Notes under the pieces: model-generated
The model's database searches: none
The model's input: only the letters and a program-made list of their open reading frames with translations
What the model was told of the DNA's origin: nothing
Made by a program: the position numbers and the translations under genes
Assembly (NCBI GenBank): GCA_027324025.1
Contig: DAHVYW010000070.1
Coordinates: forward strand, 1-14,401
Direction of reading: 5' to 3'
DNA from: JAJZQD01 sp021847735
GTDB taxonomy: Bacteria; Bacillota; Thermincolia; Thermincolales; UBA2595
Length of the DNA: 14,401 nucleotides
In this document: piece by piece, positions 7,350 through 14,401 of the stretch
How the letters are laid out: each line of letters opens with the position of its first letter
Numbering within the stretch: position 1 is the stretch's first letter

Positions 7350-8270
7350 TTAACTCCTATAGAACTTTATAAAGCTAGTTATCGTTTTTGTCAATGAAAT
7401 TCTTTTTTGGTTTTTTAAATATCTACATATAAGGTTTAATGCCAATTTGCACGAGCTTGTTTCAGTTGGAAGTAATAAATCACTTTTTAAATTGGCTTTA
7501 TTATGATATACACCTGACTCTGTTGCCTCGTTTCCGCAATGTGTGCCGCTGCCATCCATTCCGATGTTAGCAACCAGGCTGGTCTTAGGGAAAAGGCACA
7601 CTCCGTTTTCCCTAAAAAAGGACCAGTACCACCGTATAGCCCAGGAATCAACCCTGCCGTTTAATTGATCAAACAGCATTTTGGCATATGGATAACTGTC
7701 ATTAAGGTCAAACCGTCTTCTCAGATTTCTGTCTTGGTTAAGGGACTCATACCCGGTTGCTTCCGGGTCAAACAAGTCCCAGGCCCTCTTCCAGGTAGCC
7801 CATCCCCACGATGTTGAAAAAGGCAGGAACACTGCATCTTCCTCAACATCAATATCTACCGGAAACATATGGCCTGAAATCTGTAGGACCGTCTTTTCAC
7901 CGGCGTATTTCCCGAGGGCCTCGTTCATGTAAACCAGAAAATTCGGCGCCACCACCAGGTCATCTTCCAGAACTATGACCTTCCCGTATTTCCCGCAAAG
8001 TTCGGTCACTCCGCTGATAATAGAATTCGCCAGTCCTTTGTTTTTTTCGCTTTCAATGATGTGAACATCCCCGCACCACCGGCGGCTCTTTACTACAATG
8101 CGGGTTTCTTCAACCGCGTCGGTGTCTTCCACTCTTTTCGGGCCGTCACAGTAAATAAAGAGCTCACTTTCCCCGGCTCCTCGGCATTTACTCAGCGCCT
8201 CCAGTACCTGTGCTGTGTGAACCGGGCGTTTATATACAAATAAAGCAATTGGCGCTAAATTATCCGACAT
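7350..8270 (-). CDS. GT-A fold glycosyltransferase with GnT-I-like EDD motif
   Basis: A 306-residue putative nucleotide-diphospho-sugar transferase. It opens with PIALFVYKRPVHT (7-19), followed by FIYCDGPK (38-45), NKGLANSI (77-84) and VIVLEDDLVVAPNFLVY (98-114), where E102-D103-D104 stands in for the metal-binding DxD. STSWGWATWKRAW (152-164) is a hallmark of a bacterial family often labelled only as glycosyltransferase or sugar transferase. The EDDL..xPxF segment closely resembles eukaryotic GnT-I (GT13), but overall membership is inference. The frame reaches 8282, yet the ATG at 8268-8270 has GGAGG five bases upstream and is preferred. It follows ugd by 48 bases. Donor and acceptor are unknown. 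Confidence 0.75.
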   Translation of the reverse strand: MSDNLAPIALFVYKRPVHTAQVLEALSKCRGAGESELFIYCDGPKRVEDTDAVEETRIVVKSRRWCGDVHIIESEKNKGLANSIISGVTELCGKYGKVIVLEDDLVVAPNFLVYMNEALGKYAGEKTVLQISGHMFPVDIDVEEDAVFLPFSTSWGWATWKRAWDLFDPEATGYESLNQDRNLRRRFDLNDSYPYAKMLFDQLNGRVDSWAIRWYWSFFRENGVCLFPKTSLVANIGMDGSGTHCGNEATESGVYHNKANLKSDLLLPTETSSCKLALNLICRYLKNQKRISLTKTITSFIKFYRS

Positions 8271-8275
8271 ATCTG

Positions 8276-8280
8276 CCTCC
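8276..8280 (-). promoter_or_regulatory. Ribosome binding site fixing the start at 8270
   Basis: GGAGG on the minus strand, five bases before the ATG at 8268-8270. The alternative in-frame start at 8282 would place this strong site inside the coding region, so the shorter protein is preferred. Confidence 0.65.
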
Positions 8281-8318
8281 ATGGATTATAGGCTTCTTCT
8301 TCAAAAGGTACGGTAATC

Positions 8319-9623
8319 CTACTTCCCTATGCCTTCATAAATAAACCCGTAGGTCTCCACTTCGCTTCTCCTGTAAATGTTTCTGAAGTCAAAAAACATC
8401 CTGCCGGCCATCAGGGAAGAAATCCTTTCCAGGTCCAGATTCCTAAACTGGTTCCACTCCGTCAGTATCACCAGGCCGTCCACACCTGTTACGGCATCAT
8501 ATTCGTCCATTCCGTAAACAATAGAGTCTCCCCATATCCTGCGGGCGTTGCCCGTAGCCTGGGGGTCATACGCCCTGATTACTGCCCCCCGCCGGAGCAG
8601 TTCATCGATAATCACAATGGAGGCAGATTCCCTCATGTCATCAGTTTCAGATTTGAATGCAAGGCCTAAAATCCCTATCTTAACTCCCTGCAAATCACCC
8701 ATACGCTTCCCTATTTTCTCAACTACAAATAACTTCTGTTTAAGATTGCTGGTGATGGTCGCTTCTACGAGTTTAAGTGGACTCCCGGCCTCCCTGGCAA
8801 TTGCCGCCAGGGCTTCAGTATCCTTAGGAAAGCAGCTTCCGCCGTAACCCGGACTTGGGTGTAGAAATTTGCCGCCGATTCTCCCGTCTTTACCCATGGC
8901 ATGGGCCACAACCTGAACATCGGCGCCAACAGCATCACATAACCTTGCTATTTCATTGATAAATGCCACTTTCATAGCCAAGAAACAGTTAGAGCTGTAT
9001 TTAATTAATTCGGCTGTCCGGAAGTCGGTTAAAATAAAGGGTACTTCGTTTAGATATAATGGGCGGTAAATTCTACGCATGGCCTCAATCGGGCGAGGAT
9101 TGTCAGTCCCCATGACAACCCTGTCCGGGTGGAGAAAATCATACAAGGCTTTTCCTTCCCGTAAAAACTCCGGATTGGAAACCACGTCAAACTCGTGGGA
9201 TAGGGCATCCACCGCGCTGATCCTCTTTTTTATTTCTTCGTTAGTGCCGACCGGCACTGTGCTTTTAGTAACAATAATTTTGTAACCGTTTATGTTCTTA
9301 CCGATGGTTTCAACCGCCTTAAACAGTGCAGTCAAGTCTGCCGTTCCGTCGGGCCCCTGGGGAGTGCCAACTGCAATAAAGATCATGTCCGCCCATTTAA
9401 TACCGGTTTCGATATCGGTAGAGAAATTCAGTCTGTCAGCTTTTATATTTTCTTTCAACACTGTTTCCATGCCCGGTTCGTAAATGGGCATAATTCCTTC
9501 TTTGAGAGCGGATATTTTGTCTTCTTCAATATCCAGGCACAGGACATTGGACCCGAAGTTGGCAAGCCCTATACCTGTTGTCAATCCGACATAGCCGGTT
9601 CCCAGAACAGCGATTTTGTACAT
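8319..9623 (-). CDS. ugd: UDP-glucose 6-dehydrogenase
   Basis: Oxidises UDP-glucose to UDP-glucuronate with two NAD+, in the cytoplasm, providing an acidic sugar or the precursor of galacturonate or xylose. The 434 residues have all family landmarks: NAD-binding GTGYVGLTTG (8-17), AVGTPQGPDG (84-93), TKSTVPVG (119-126), NPEFLREG (150-157), YSSNCFLAMKVAFINE (209-224, with K218), the catalytic Cys264 in GYGGSCFPKDT (259-269), and GLAFKSETDDMRES in the C-terminal domain. Length is typical of the TuaD/Ugd group. The ATG at 9621-9623 has AAAGGAG nine bases upstream, and the gene starts 13 bases after the preceding glycosyltransferase. Nothing is missing; full activity is expected. The closely related UDP-ManNAc dehydrogenase is less likely given the Ugd-type motifs. 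Confidence 0.93.
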   Translation of the reverse strand: MYKIAVLGTGYVGLTTGIGLANFGSNVLCLDIEEDKISALKEGIMPIYEPGMETVLKENIKADRLNFSTDIETGIKWADMIFIAVGTPQGPDGTADLTALFKAVETIGKNINGYKIIVTKSTVPVGTNEEIKKRISAVDALSHEFDVVSNPEFLREGKALYDFLHPDRVVMGTDNPRPIEAMRRIYRPLYLNEVPFILTDFRTAELIKYSSNCFLAMKVAFINEIARLCDAVGADVQVVAHAMGKDGRIGGKFLHPSPGYGGSCFPKDTEALAAIAREAGSPLKLVEATITSNLKQKLFVVEKIGKRMGDLQGVKIGILGLAFKSETDDMRESASIVIIDELLRRGAVIRAYDPQATGNARRIWGDSIVYGMDEYDAVTGVDGLVILTEWNQFRNLDLERISSLMAGRMFFDFRNIYRRSEVETYGFIYEGIGK

Positions 9624-9636
9624 AATGGAATCTCCT

Positions 9637-10887
9637 TTAAATAGGTTTTTCCGATATCAAACCTAACTTCTTGGCGGTACGCAACATTAAACGGGCCGCT
9701 TTAAAAAGACCCGGTGAAAATCGCTGTAACCGCTGTTGAAAAGACAAGCGCTTGCTTTCATAGACCCTGGCCAATTGCTCGGCCTTTGATTTCTCCACGG
9801 CGGAGCGTCTGTTAACCCGTTCAAACAATCTTGATAAATCCCCGGCATTTTTTAACCAGTCCAAATTGGTTTCCGCGTAAGCCCTAGCACTTTGCTTTAA
9901 TTCTATCAGCCTGTCAACTTCGTCAACATACTGTTGCATGCATTCACGCAAACTGTTCAATTCCACCAAACACTGCGGCCAGTAATACCCATCTGCACGG
10001 GCAAAAAGGCGGGAGACCGCTGCCAGCTTACCATTGCTCTGGTCAATGAATTCATTCATGGGGGGATTGTCACTGGTTATGACCGGCAGTCCGCAGGCCA
10101 ACGCTTCCGCGATGGTAAGACCGATACCGTCCAGGCGGGAAGGGTATACATACACATCACCCAAATGATACAGACCCGGGGCCGGTACTGTTTTTTCGAA
10201 ACAAACCAATCGCCCGGAGCTCTCCAGGTCAACGATAATTTCTTTTAAGTGGGGGAAAAACTCTTTAAGGTTTGTTTGGGTATGCAGCACTAGGCGGGCT
10301 GGCCCATTTAGCCCGGCAAAAGCCTGAATCACCAAATCTGTTCCTTTCCTTTCGGGGCTGACCCCGCCGGAGTTAAAAAAGGTGACACAACCAGATGTGG
10401 CCGGAGCAAAAGACCCGGGACTAAAAAGGCCCAAATCAGTCCCCCAAGGTATGTAAAAAGCCTGGGGATGCCAATCAAAAACGCTATGGTGACGACGGGT
10501 GTTGCATATCAGGAAGTCGTAACAGCCAAATAGGGGAACGGTCTCTTCCGTATAATAGTCTACATATCCCCCGGTCTTAACCCCCAATTGGTTGCAGTGT
10601 AAAACCGGCGTCCACCATTGCTGTTCATTGAAAAATACCACATCAAGTTTATTACCTGTAATCCAATTTTCAAAATCTGCCAGGTCAATAGCATGGGGAA
10701 CCGGGATGTGGGGGTTTTTTCCCCAGGTTACCCGCTCATTGTCCCAAGAGGGATTGCCGACGGCATAGGCCTCTCCGCCCCTGGCATAGATGAAAACATC
10801 ATGCTGTTTTTCCAGGACATCGCGGTATTGGCGGGATACATACGCTGCTCCCCGTTCAAACCAGGTAGTGACAATGCCTATTCTCAT
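9637..10887 (-). CDS. GT4-like family glycosyltransferase with basic C-terminal tail
   Basis: A 416-residue GT-B glycosyltransferase. The N-terminus MRIGIVTTWFERGAAYVSRQ is the acceptor-domain strand and loop; the donor domain has FNSGGVSPERKGTDLVIQAF and the active-site stretch DGIGLTIAEALACGLPVITS. The first Glu of EX7E is replaced by Asp (D253...E261), which is conservative but worth noting. After about residue 345 a tail of some 70 residues rich in Lys and Arg ends in a likely amphipathic helix (GLFKAARLMLRTAKKLGLI), which may bind the membrane where the lipid-linked acceptor sits. The ATG at 10885-10887 lies only six bases after the stop of the GT17 gene, with a weak GGGGTAAG site. Donor unknown. 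Confidence 0.8.
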   Translation of the reverse strand: MRIGIVTTWFERGAAYVSRQYRDVLEKQHDVFIYARGGEAYAVGNPSWDNERVTWGKNPHIPVPHAIDLADFENWITGNKLDVVFFNEQQWWTPVLHCNQLGVKTGGYVDYYTEETVPLFGCYDFLICNTRRHHSVFDWHPQAFYIPWGTDLGLFSPGSFAPATSGCVTFFNSGGVSPERKGTDLVIQAFAGLNGPARLVLHTQTNLKEFFPHLKEIIVDLESSGRLVCFEKTVPAPGLYHLGDVYVYPSRLDGIGLTIAEALACGLPVITSDNPPMNEFIDQSNGKLAAVSRLFARADGYYWPQCLVELNSLRECMQQYVDEVDRLIELKQSARAYAETNLDWLKNAGDLSRLFERVNRRSAVEKSKAEQLARVYESKRLSFQQRLQRFSPGLFKAARLMLRTAKKLGLISEKPI

Positions 10888-10893
10888 AATTAC

Positions 10894-11700
10894 TTACCCC
10901 AGCACTTCCCGAAAGTCATCTAACATATTATAGATTTCCTCCGGATAATACTCTTTATCTTTGCGGATATCCAAAACCTTTATCCGAAAATCAACATTAG
11001 GGTCAAAGGGGTATGTCTTGTTTTTTACGGCCGCCTCCAATATTTCACGTTTTGCCAGATGCCCGTAGTCTTGATGGTGAGCGTAAGTTTCCAGCTTTGC
11101 CAACATTTCATCTATTGTCAAACACCAGGAGAAATGGCACCCGGTTCGTTCCGGAAATAACTTGCCGTCGTACCTCCACTGCGCAGGGTATTTGTTCTTG
11201 TAATATTTCGCTTTACAAACGGTAGGAGCTATAAATTCGTTGTTCTCCCAAAGGTAGTTGACACGGTAATAGAACTGGTAAAGAGGCAACACCAAGGCTC
11301 TGTTAAAAAAGCCCAACTGGCCAATAATTTTGTCGTAAAACCGGCCAAATATGATTTCATCTGCGTCGACGGAAAAAACAATATCTTCACCATTCAGGTC
11401 AATTTGGCTGGCGAAATAACCTCTCATCAACTGCTCATTCTTGTGGGCCAAGTTACTGTCGTTTTTGGCAAAAATAGCCTCACGGGATATGTCTGCACCA
11501 AGGTAAATTATCTTTTTCCGTTCATCACCGGTAAAAACGTCGAGATACTTTTCTAATACCAGTTCCCTTTCCGTGCCGACATGGGTCCGGTTAAATTCGC
11601 AAACAATAAATTTATCAATATGATTAAAGGCTTCCCGCAAATTCAGTTTCAGGTACTTGATTTCGTTGAGGGAAGAAAATATCGTTTTTAAATATATCAT
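10894..11700 (-). CDS. Glycosyltransferase family 17 (GnT-III-like) protein
   Basis: A 268-residue protein that I assign to GT17, the family of eukaryotic beta-1,4-mannosyl-glycoprotein N-acetylglucosaminyltransferase (GnT-III), which also has bacterial members. Visible support: N-terminal IFSSLNEIKYLKLNL (7-21), NEQLMRGYF (88-96), the DxD-type metal site SVDADEI (110-116), and the diagnostic C-terminal block GCHFSWC (187-193) followed by KLETYAHHQDYG (202-213). No signal or membrane segment is present, so it would work in the cytoplasm on a lipid-linked acceptor. AGGAGGG lies about eight bases before the ATG at 11698-11700, a strong site. It sits between the fucosyltransferase-like gene (18-base gap) and a GT4 gene (6-base gap). 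Transfer of GlcNAc or another sugar is a family inference and is not shown by the sequence. Confidence 0.75.
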   Translation of the reverse strand: MIYLKTIFSSLNEIKYLKLNLREAFNHIDKFIVCEFNRTHVGTERELVLEKYLDVFTGDERKKIIYLGADISREAIFAKNDSNLAHKNEQLMRGYFASQIDLNGEDIVFSVDADEIIFGRFYDKIIGQLGFFNRALVLPLYQFYYRVNYLWENNEFIAPTVCKAKYYKNKYPAQWRYDGKLFPERTGCHFSWCLTIDEMLAKLETYAHHQDYGHLAKREILEAAVKNKTYPFDPNVDFRIKVLDIRKDKEYYPEEIYNMLDDFREVLG

Positions 11701-11718
11701 GTTCGTTTCCCTCCTGCG

Positions 11719-12552
11719 TCAAAAAGTTTTCCACAACGAATAGTACGGGTTATTGGTATTTTGAAGCTTGACCCAAAATGGGTCGTTATTCTCAACAGCA
11801 TGTTTCAACCAGGACTTATCATGCATAATCTTTTTCGGTTTTCCTAAGCAGCCGGCAAAAATTGCAAACGTACTTGGCGACGAAATTAGCACATCGCACC
11901 GGGTCATCAGGCAGAAATCACAAATGGGTTTACCGGCTATGTCGCCGAAATGAAACTCAACTTTCCGTAATGATTTAAGAAAGCTGACGGTTTCTGTGAA
12001 AGCCGGGTAGTTGTTGTCATCTGTAAACAGAATAAATACCGGATTTTCATCCCTGAAGAATTCAAGGCAATAAAGGACAGCATCCCTGTAGTAGGGGAAT
12101 TTTAGTGCTGCATGTTCATTCCATTCCGGGAAGTCCGTACCCCTGAAGTGGATACCAATTACGACTTTGTTGTGAAAATCAAAATTAAAATTAACATTAT
12201 ACTGCATTTTTACTTTGACAAAGTCACCAGGGGCATAAAACAAATAGTCGAAAAAGACTTCCCCTAACATTGGGGGGTCAAAAAATATGTTTTTCCTTTC
12301 CGCTTCATGAGCGACAAACGCTAGAAAATCCTGCGGGATAAAAGTTAAAACATCTGTCGAAGTAAGTCTTAATGATTTCCTGAATGGAAAGAGTGGCTTG
12401 GGGCGCTTTTCCATCTCTGCAAAGTACACCGAGTCGGGAAGCTTGCAGTGGAAATAGTCCGCCCCGGTTTTCCTGGCAATTTGTCTTAACAAATGATAAT
12501 GGAAAAGCCTGTTCCCCATTCTTCCAGGGGATAATTTTGTTATACCAATCAT
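11719..12552 (-). CDS. GT11-like fucosyltransferase family protein
   Basis: A 277-residue protein resembling the alpha-1,2-fucosyltransferases of GT11. The N-terminus has SPGRMGNRLFHYHLLRQIA (8-26), comparable to the GGLGNQLFQYA glycine-rich start of that family. GIHFRGTDF (133-141) corresponds to the GDP-fucose-binding HxRRxD motif, and DFCLMTRCDVLISSPSTFA (212-230) matches the C-terminal D..LM..C...I...STF block. The motif reads H-F-R-G-T-D, so the second Arg of the classical HxRRxD is Gly; H135 and R137 remain. GDP-L-fucose synthase in the same operon fits a fucose donor. AGGAG lies seven bases before the ATG at 12550-12552. Linkage is uncertain, and a related non-fucose GT-B activity is possible. 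Confidence 0.62.
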   Translation of the reverse strand: MIGITKLSPGRMGNRLFHYHLLRQIARKTGADYFHCKLPDSVYFAEMEKRPKPLFPFRKSLRLTSTDVLTFIPQDFLAFVAHEAERKNIFFDPPMLGEVFFDYLFYAPGDFVKVKMQYNVNFNFDFHNKVVIGIHFRGTDFPEWNEHAALKFPYYRDAVLYCLEFFRDENPVFILFTDDNNYPAFTETVSFLKSLRKVEFHFGDIAGKPICDFCLMTRCDVLISSPSTFAIFAGCLGKPKKIMHDKSWLKHAVENNDPFWVKLQNTNNPYYSLWKTF

Positions 12553-12569
12553 CGGGTAACTCCTGTAGT

Positions 12570-13382
12570 TTATATTTTGACCGCTGTAATCACAAGGTCT
12601 GCGTTAGGGCGAAACTGTTCGATTGATATATCCTTAAACCCGCCCGCACAATTGAAAAATTCATTCATCATATCAGGAACTATATACATGGTATGAGTCG
12701 GGTCTTTTGTATTAATGTCATCGGTCAAACCATCAGGAACAAACAACACCAGCAAACCGCCAGCGCGCAGCATCCGGTTTGCTTCGACCAGAGATTGTAT
12801 CGGCTTGAAAACATGTTCGAATGAATGAGAACCAACCACTATGTCAAACTTACCTGTTAACCCTGTCGATTTGCAGGCATCGGTTAGATTCTCCCACCCG
12901 CCTTTTAAAATCCGATTAACCGGATATTTATTTTTTGCCCAGGCCTGTTCCTTGAAGTCTATTACGCCGTCCTGCAAATATTTATCAACGCCAAACCAAT
13001 TAGGATATTCCGCTACAGGAAACACCGGATTTTCGCCCGGGCCAACTTCAAGAATCCCTGAATTGGCCGTAATTTGGGGAAACCTCTCTAAGATAAACTT
13101 CCTCATATACTTTTGAGGGGGCGAATCAGCTTCGAAATAATAGAGTCCTAGCTTTCGCTGTTCGTACAGGTGGTGTTTGATCTGGGCACACAGGTCAATA
13201 TCCAGGCCAGTATTCTTGGCACAGGAGGACAGAGACCGGAAATCCTTAAAGTTACAGAAAAAGTCGAGTACTGCATCTATTTCATGCTTTTGAGCTTTTA
13301 GCGGCCGGGATATTTTATACTCATCGACAACAGCTTGGACCCCTCGTTTAAGCCGTCCAAGAACAGCACTCATCTTAAACAA
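12570..13382 (-). CDS. Class I SAM-dependent methyltransferase with long N-terminal region, TTG start
   Basis: A 270-residue protein whose residues from about 108 on form a SAM methyltransferase: motif I LEVGPGENP (111-119), acidic D133 in FGVDKYL, FDIVVGSHSFEHVFKP (179-194) and RMLRAGGLLVLFVPDG (203-218). The first 100 residues are mainly charged and probably helical with no recognised domain; they may bind the acceptor. The likely role is methylation of a sugar, possibly at a chain end, which is inferred from context. The start appears to be TTG at 13380-13382, with AAGGAG nine bases upstream; an ATG three codons later (13373) would be 18 bases from that site. It follows the GT4 gene by 26 bases and precedes the fucosyltransferase-like gene by 17. 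Confidence 0.78.
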   Translation of the reverse strand: MFKMSAVLGRLKRGVQAVVDEYKISRPLKAQKHEIDAVLDFFCNFKDFRSLSSCAKNTGLDIDLCAQIKHHLYEQRKLGLYYFEADSPPQKYMRKFILERFPQITANSGILEVGPGENPVFPVAEYPNWFGVDKYLQDGVIDFKEQAWAKNKYPVNRILKGGWENLTDACKSTGLTGKFDIVVGSHSFEHVFKPIQSLVEANRMLRAGGLLVLFVPDGLTDDINTKDPTHTMYIVPDMMNEFFNCAGGFKDISIEQFRPNADLVITAVKI

Positions 13383-13391
13383 ACGTTAATT

Positions 13392-13397
13392 CTCCTT
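13392..13397 (-). promoter_or_regulatory. Ribosome binding site favouring a TTG start at 13382
   Basis: AAGGAG on the minus strand lies nine bases before TTG (13380-13382) and 18 bases before the nearest ATG (13371-13373). Normal spacing therefore supports TTG initiation for the methyltransferase; the difference is only three residues. Confidence 0.5.
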
Positions 13398-13408
13398 CCC
13401 TACATCTC

Positions 13409-14401
13409 TTAACACAAATCATTACATATTTTTAAAAATTTATTTGTAGAATCTTTAATATCTAGAGGTATAGCAACTTTCCTATTCTTGCCGAAATTTT
13501 CTACTATATCTGTTAAAACTTCCTTAACGATTTCTTTTGATGATTGGTCGGCGTAATAAAAGTTGTATATTTTACTGTTAATCTCCATTTCTTTATTCTT
13601 ATAACCCAAAAATAATGTAGAAGTACCTAACGCCATATATTCGTAAAACTTTGATGGTACTGTATATTTTGAAATCGGTCCAAAATTTTGAATCACCAAA
13701 CAGACATCACTGTCTATAATGTTTGCCTTAACCTCTCCACGAGAAATAATTCCTAGATATTCTATAAAGGAAGAATATTGTTGAATAACTTTTTTTATAT
13801 TGGCATCAACATATCCCGCAAGTTTAAGTTTTATCCTCTCTTGAATGTTTAAGCCAATAACTACTTCAATAAAAGTGTCAAGATTTCTTTCTGCTGCTAG
13901 GCTCCCTGCATGAAAAAAGGTAATTTTGTTTCCATCGATAGGATTTTTTTCAATCTCCTTAATTTTCACATTACCGATATCTGACCCCGGATAAATATGA
14001 TAAACTTCCTCTTTTACCAATTTTCTCTTATAATGATTTGAGCATTCTTGAGTGAGGCAAATTAAAGCATCGGATTCCCTTAATGACCTTTCAACTAAGG
14101 CAAGTTTGTTTAAATCGTTTTTTGTGGCTTGATAAGACGGTCCTTGAATTTCATCAAAAATCAACGGGTCTTGTATTTCCGCAATCCATTTTTTCTTATA
14201 ATTTCTTAATAAGTTGTTGGCAACAAGATGTACAACTGCCGGACCACCCGTACTATAAATTAAATCATAATGAGATATATCAATATTTTTTAAAACAAAG
14301 TCAGTTGTATGCTTCTCCCACGCCCAGTCTGCAAACCTGTCTTTTTTAAATCCTACTTTTGATAAATACACTCTAACTAGGTACTCAAGCTTATTTATTA
14401 C
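13409..14401 (-). CDS. GT4 family glycosyltransferase, 5' end missing
   Basis: The frame is open to the right edge, so the true start lies beyond 14401. A GTG at 14369-14371 is only an internal valine, as the ten codons before it continue the same frame without a stop. The 330 residues present cover the end of the acceptor domain (YDLIYSTGGPAVVHLVANNL) and the whole donor domain (ITFFHAGSLAAERNLDTFIE, and SKYTVPSKFYEYMALGTSTL near the C-terminus). The PSKFYEYMALG form replaces the classical EX7E and is common in GT4 enzymes that transfer amino- or deoxy-sugars (WbuB-like). About 80-120 N-terminal residues would be missing by comparison with the family. Three hand-counted 60-base lines gave about 28, 35 and 40 percent GC, clearly below a ugd line at 57 percent, which suggests a different origin from the rest of the operon. 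Confidence 0.8.
   Translation of the reverse strand, partial: VINKLEYLVRVYLSKVGFKKDRFADWAWEKHTTDFVLKNIDISHYDLIYSTGGPAVVHLVANNLLRNYKKKWIAEIQDPLIFDEIQGPSYQATKNDLNKLALVERSLRESDALICLTQECSNHYKRKLVKEEVYHIYPGSDIGNVKIKEIEKNPIDGNKITFFHAGSLAAERNLDTFIEVVIGLNIQERIKLKLAGYVDANIKKVIQQYSSFIEYLGIISRGEVKANIIDSDVCLVIQNFGPISKYTVPSKFYEYMALGTSTLFLGYKNKEMEINSKIYNFYYADQSSKEIVKEVLTDIVENFGKNRKVAIPLDIKDSTNKFLKICNDLC

Noticed and set aside
10708..10726. G5T6C4 segment as a terminator or structured element
   Set aside because: It is within the coding region of the GT4 gene, has no clear stem and would stop the operon midway.
14369..14371. GTG as the start codon of the right-edge glycosyltransferase
   Set aside because: The frame continues open to 14401 and the protein would begin in the middle of the acceptor domain, so the gene is truncated by the window edge.

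Overview
The window is the interior of a large surface-polysaccharide (exopolysaccharide, capsule or cell-surface glycan) biosynthesis locus. It holds fifteen genes, all on the minus strand, so transcription runs from the right edge (14401) to the left edge (1). The genes are packed with gaps of 6 to 51 bases and two overlaps (4 and 29 bases). No internal promoter or terminator is evident, so this reads as one long operon whose two ends lie outside the window. The first gene in transcription order (a GT4 glycosyltransferase at the right edge) lacks its 5' end, and the last one (an O-antigen polymerase/ligase-type membrane protein at the left edge) lacks its 3' end. No stretch over 300 bases lacks a gene, and no tRNA, rRNA, CRISPR array or insertion sequence was seen.

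Order in the direction of transcription: GT4 glycosyltransferase (partial), SAM methyltransferase, GT11-like fucosyltransferase, GT17 glycosyltransferase, GT4 glycosyltransferase, UDP-glucose 6-dehydrogenase, a GT-A glycosyltransferase with a GnT-I-like EDD motif, a hexapeptide-repeat acyltransferase, a second SAM methyltransferase, an NAD-dependent sugar epimerase/dehydratase, GT4, GDP-L-fucose synthase, GT2, GT4, and the polymerase/ligase.

Together they describe a glycan built on a lipid carrier. Ugd supplies UDP-glucuronate, GDP-L-fucose synthase supplies GDP-L-fucose, and the SDR epimerase supplies one further nucleotide sugar. Eight glycosyltransferases add sugars in turn, the acyltransferase and two methyltransferases probably decorate them, and the Wzy/WaaL-type protein would polymerise or transfer the finished unit. 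The window does not contain an initiating phosphoglycosyltransferase, a flippase, a chain-length regulator or GDP-mannose 4,6-dehydratase; these must lie elsewhere if the scheme is right.

The host is probably a mid-GC Firmicute of the Clostridia (Desulfotomaculum/Pelotomaculum-like). This is inferred only from strong AGGAGG-like ribosome sites before most genes, a TTG start and the general look of the proteins, and confidence is low. The right-edge glycosyltransferase and the pair at 5807-7327 look AT-richer than the rest, suggesting a mosaic locus. The most notable point is that three of the transferases resemble families best known from eukaryotic glycoprotein maturation: GT17, GT11-like and GT13/GnT-I-like.
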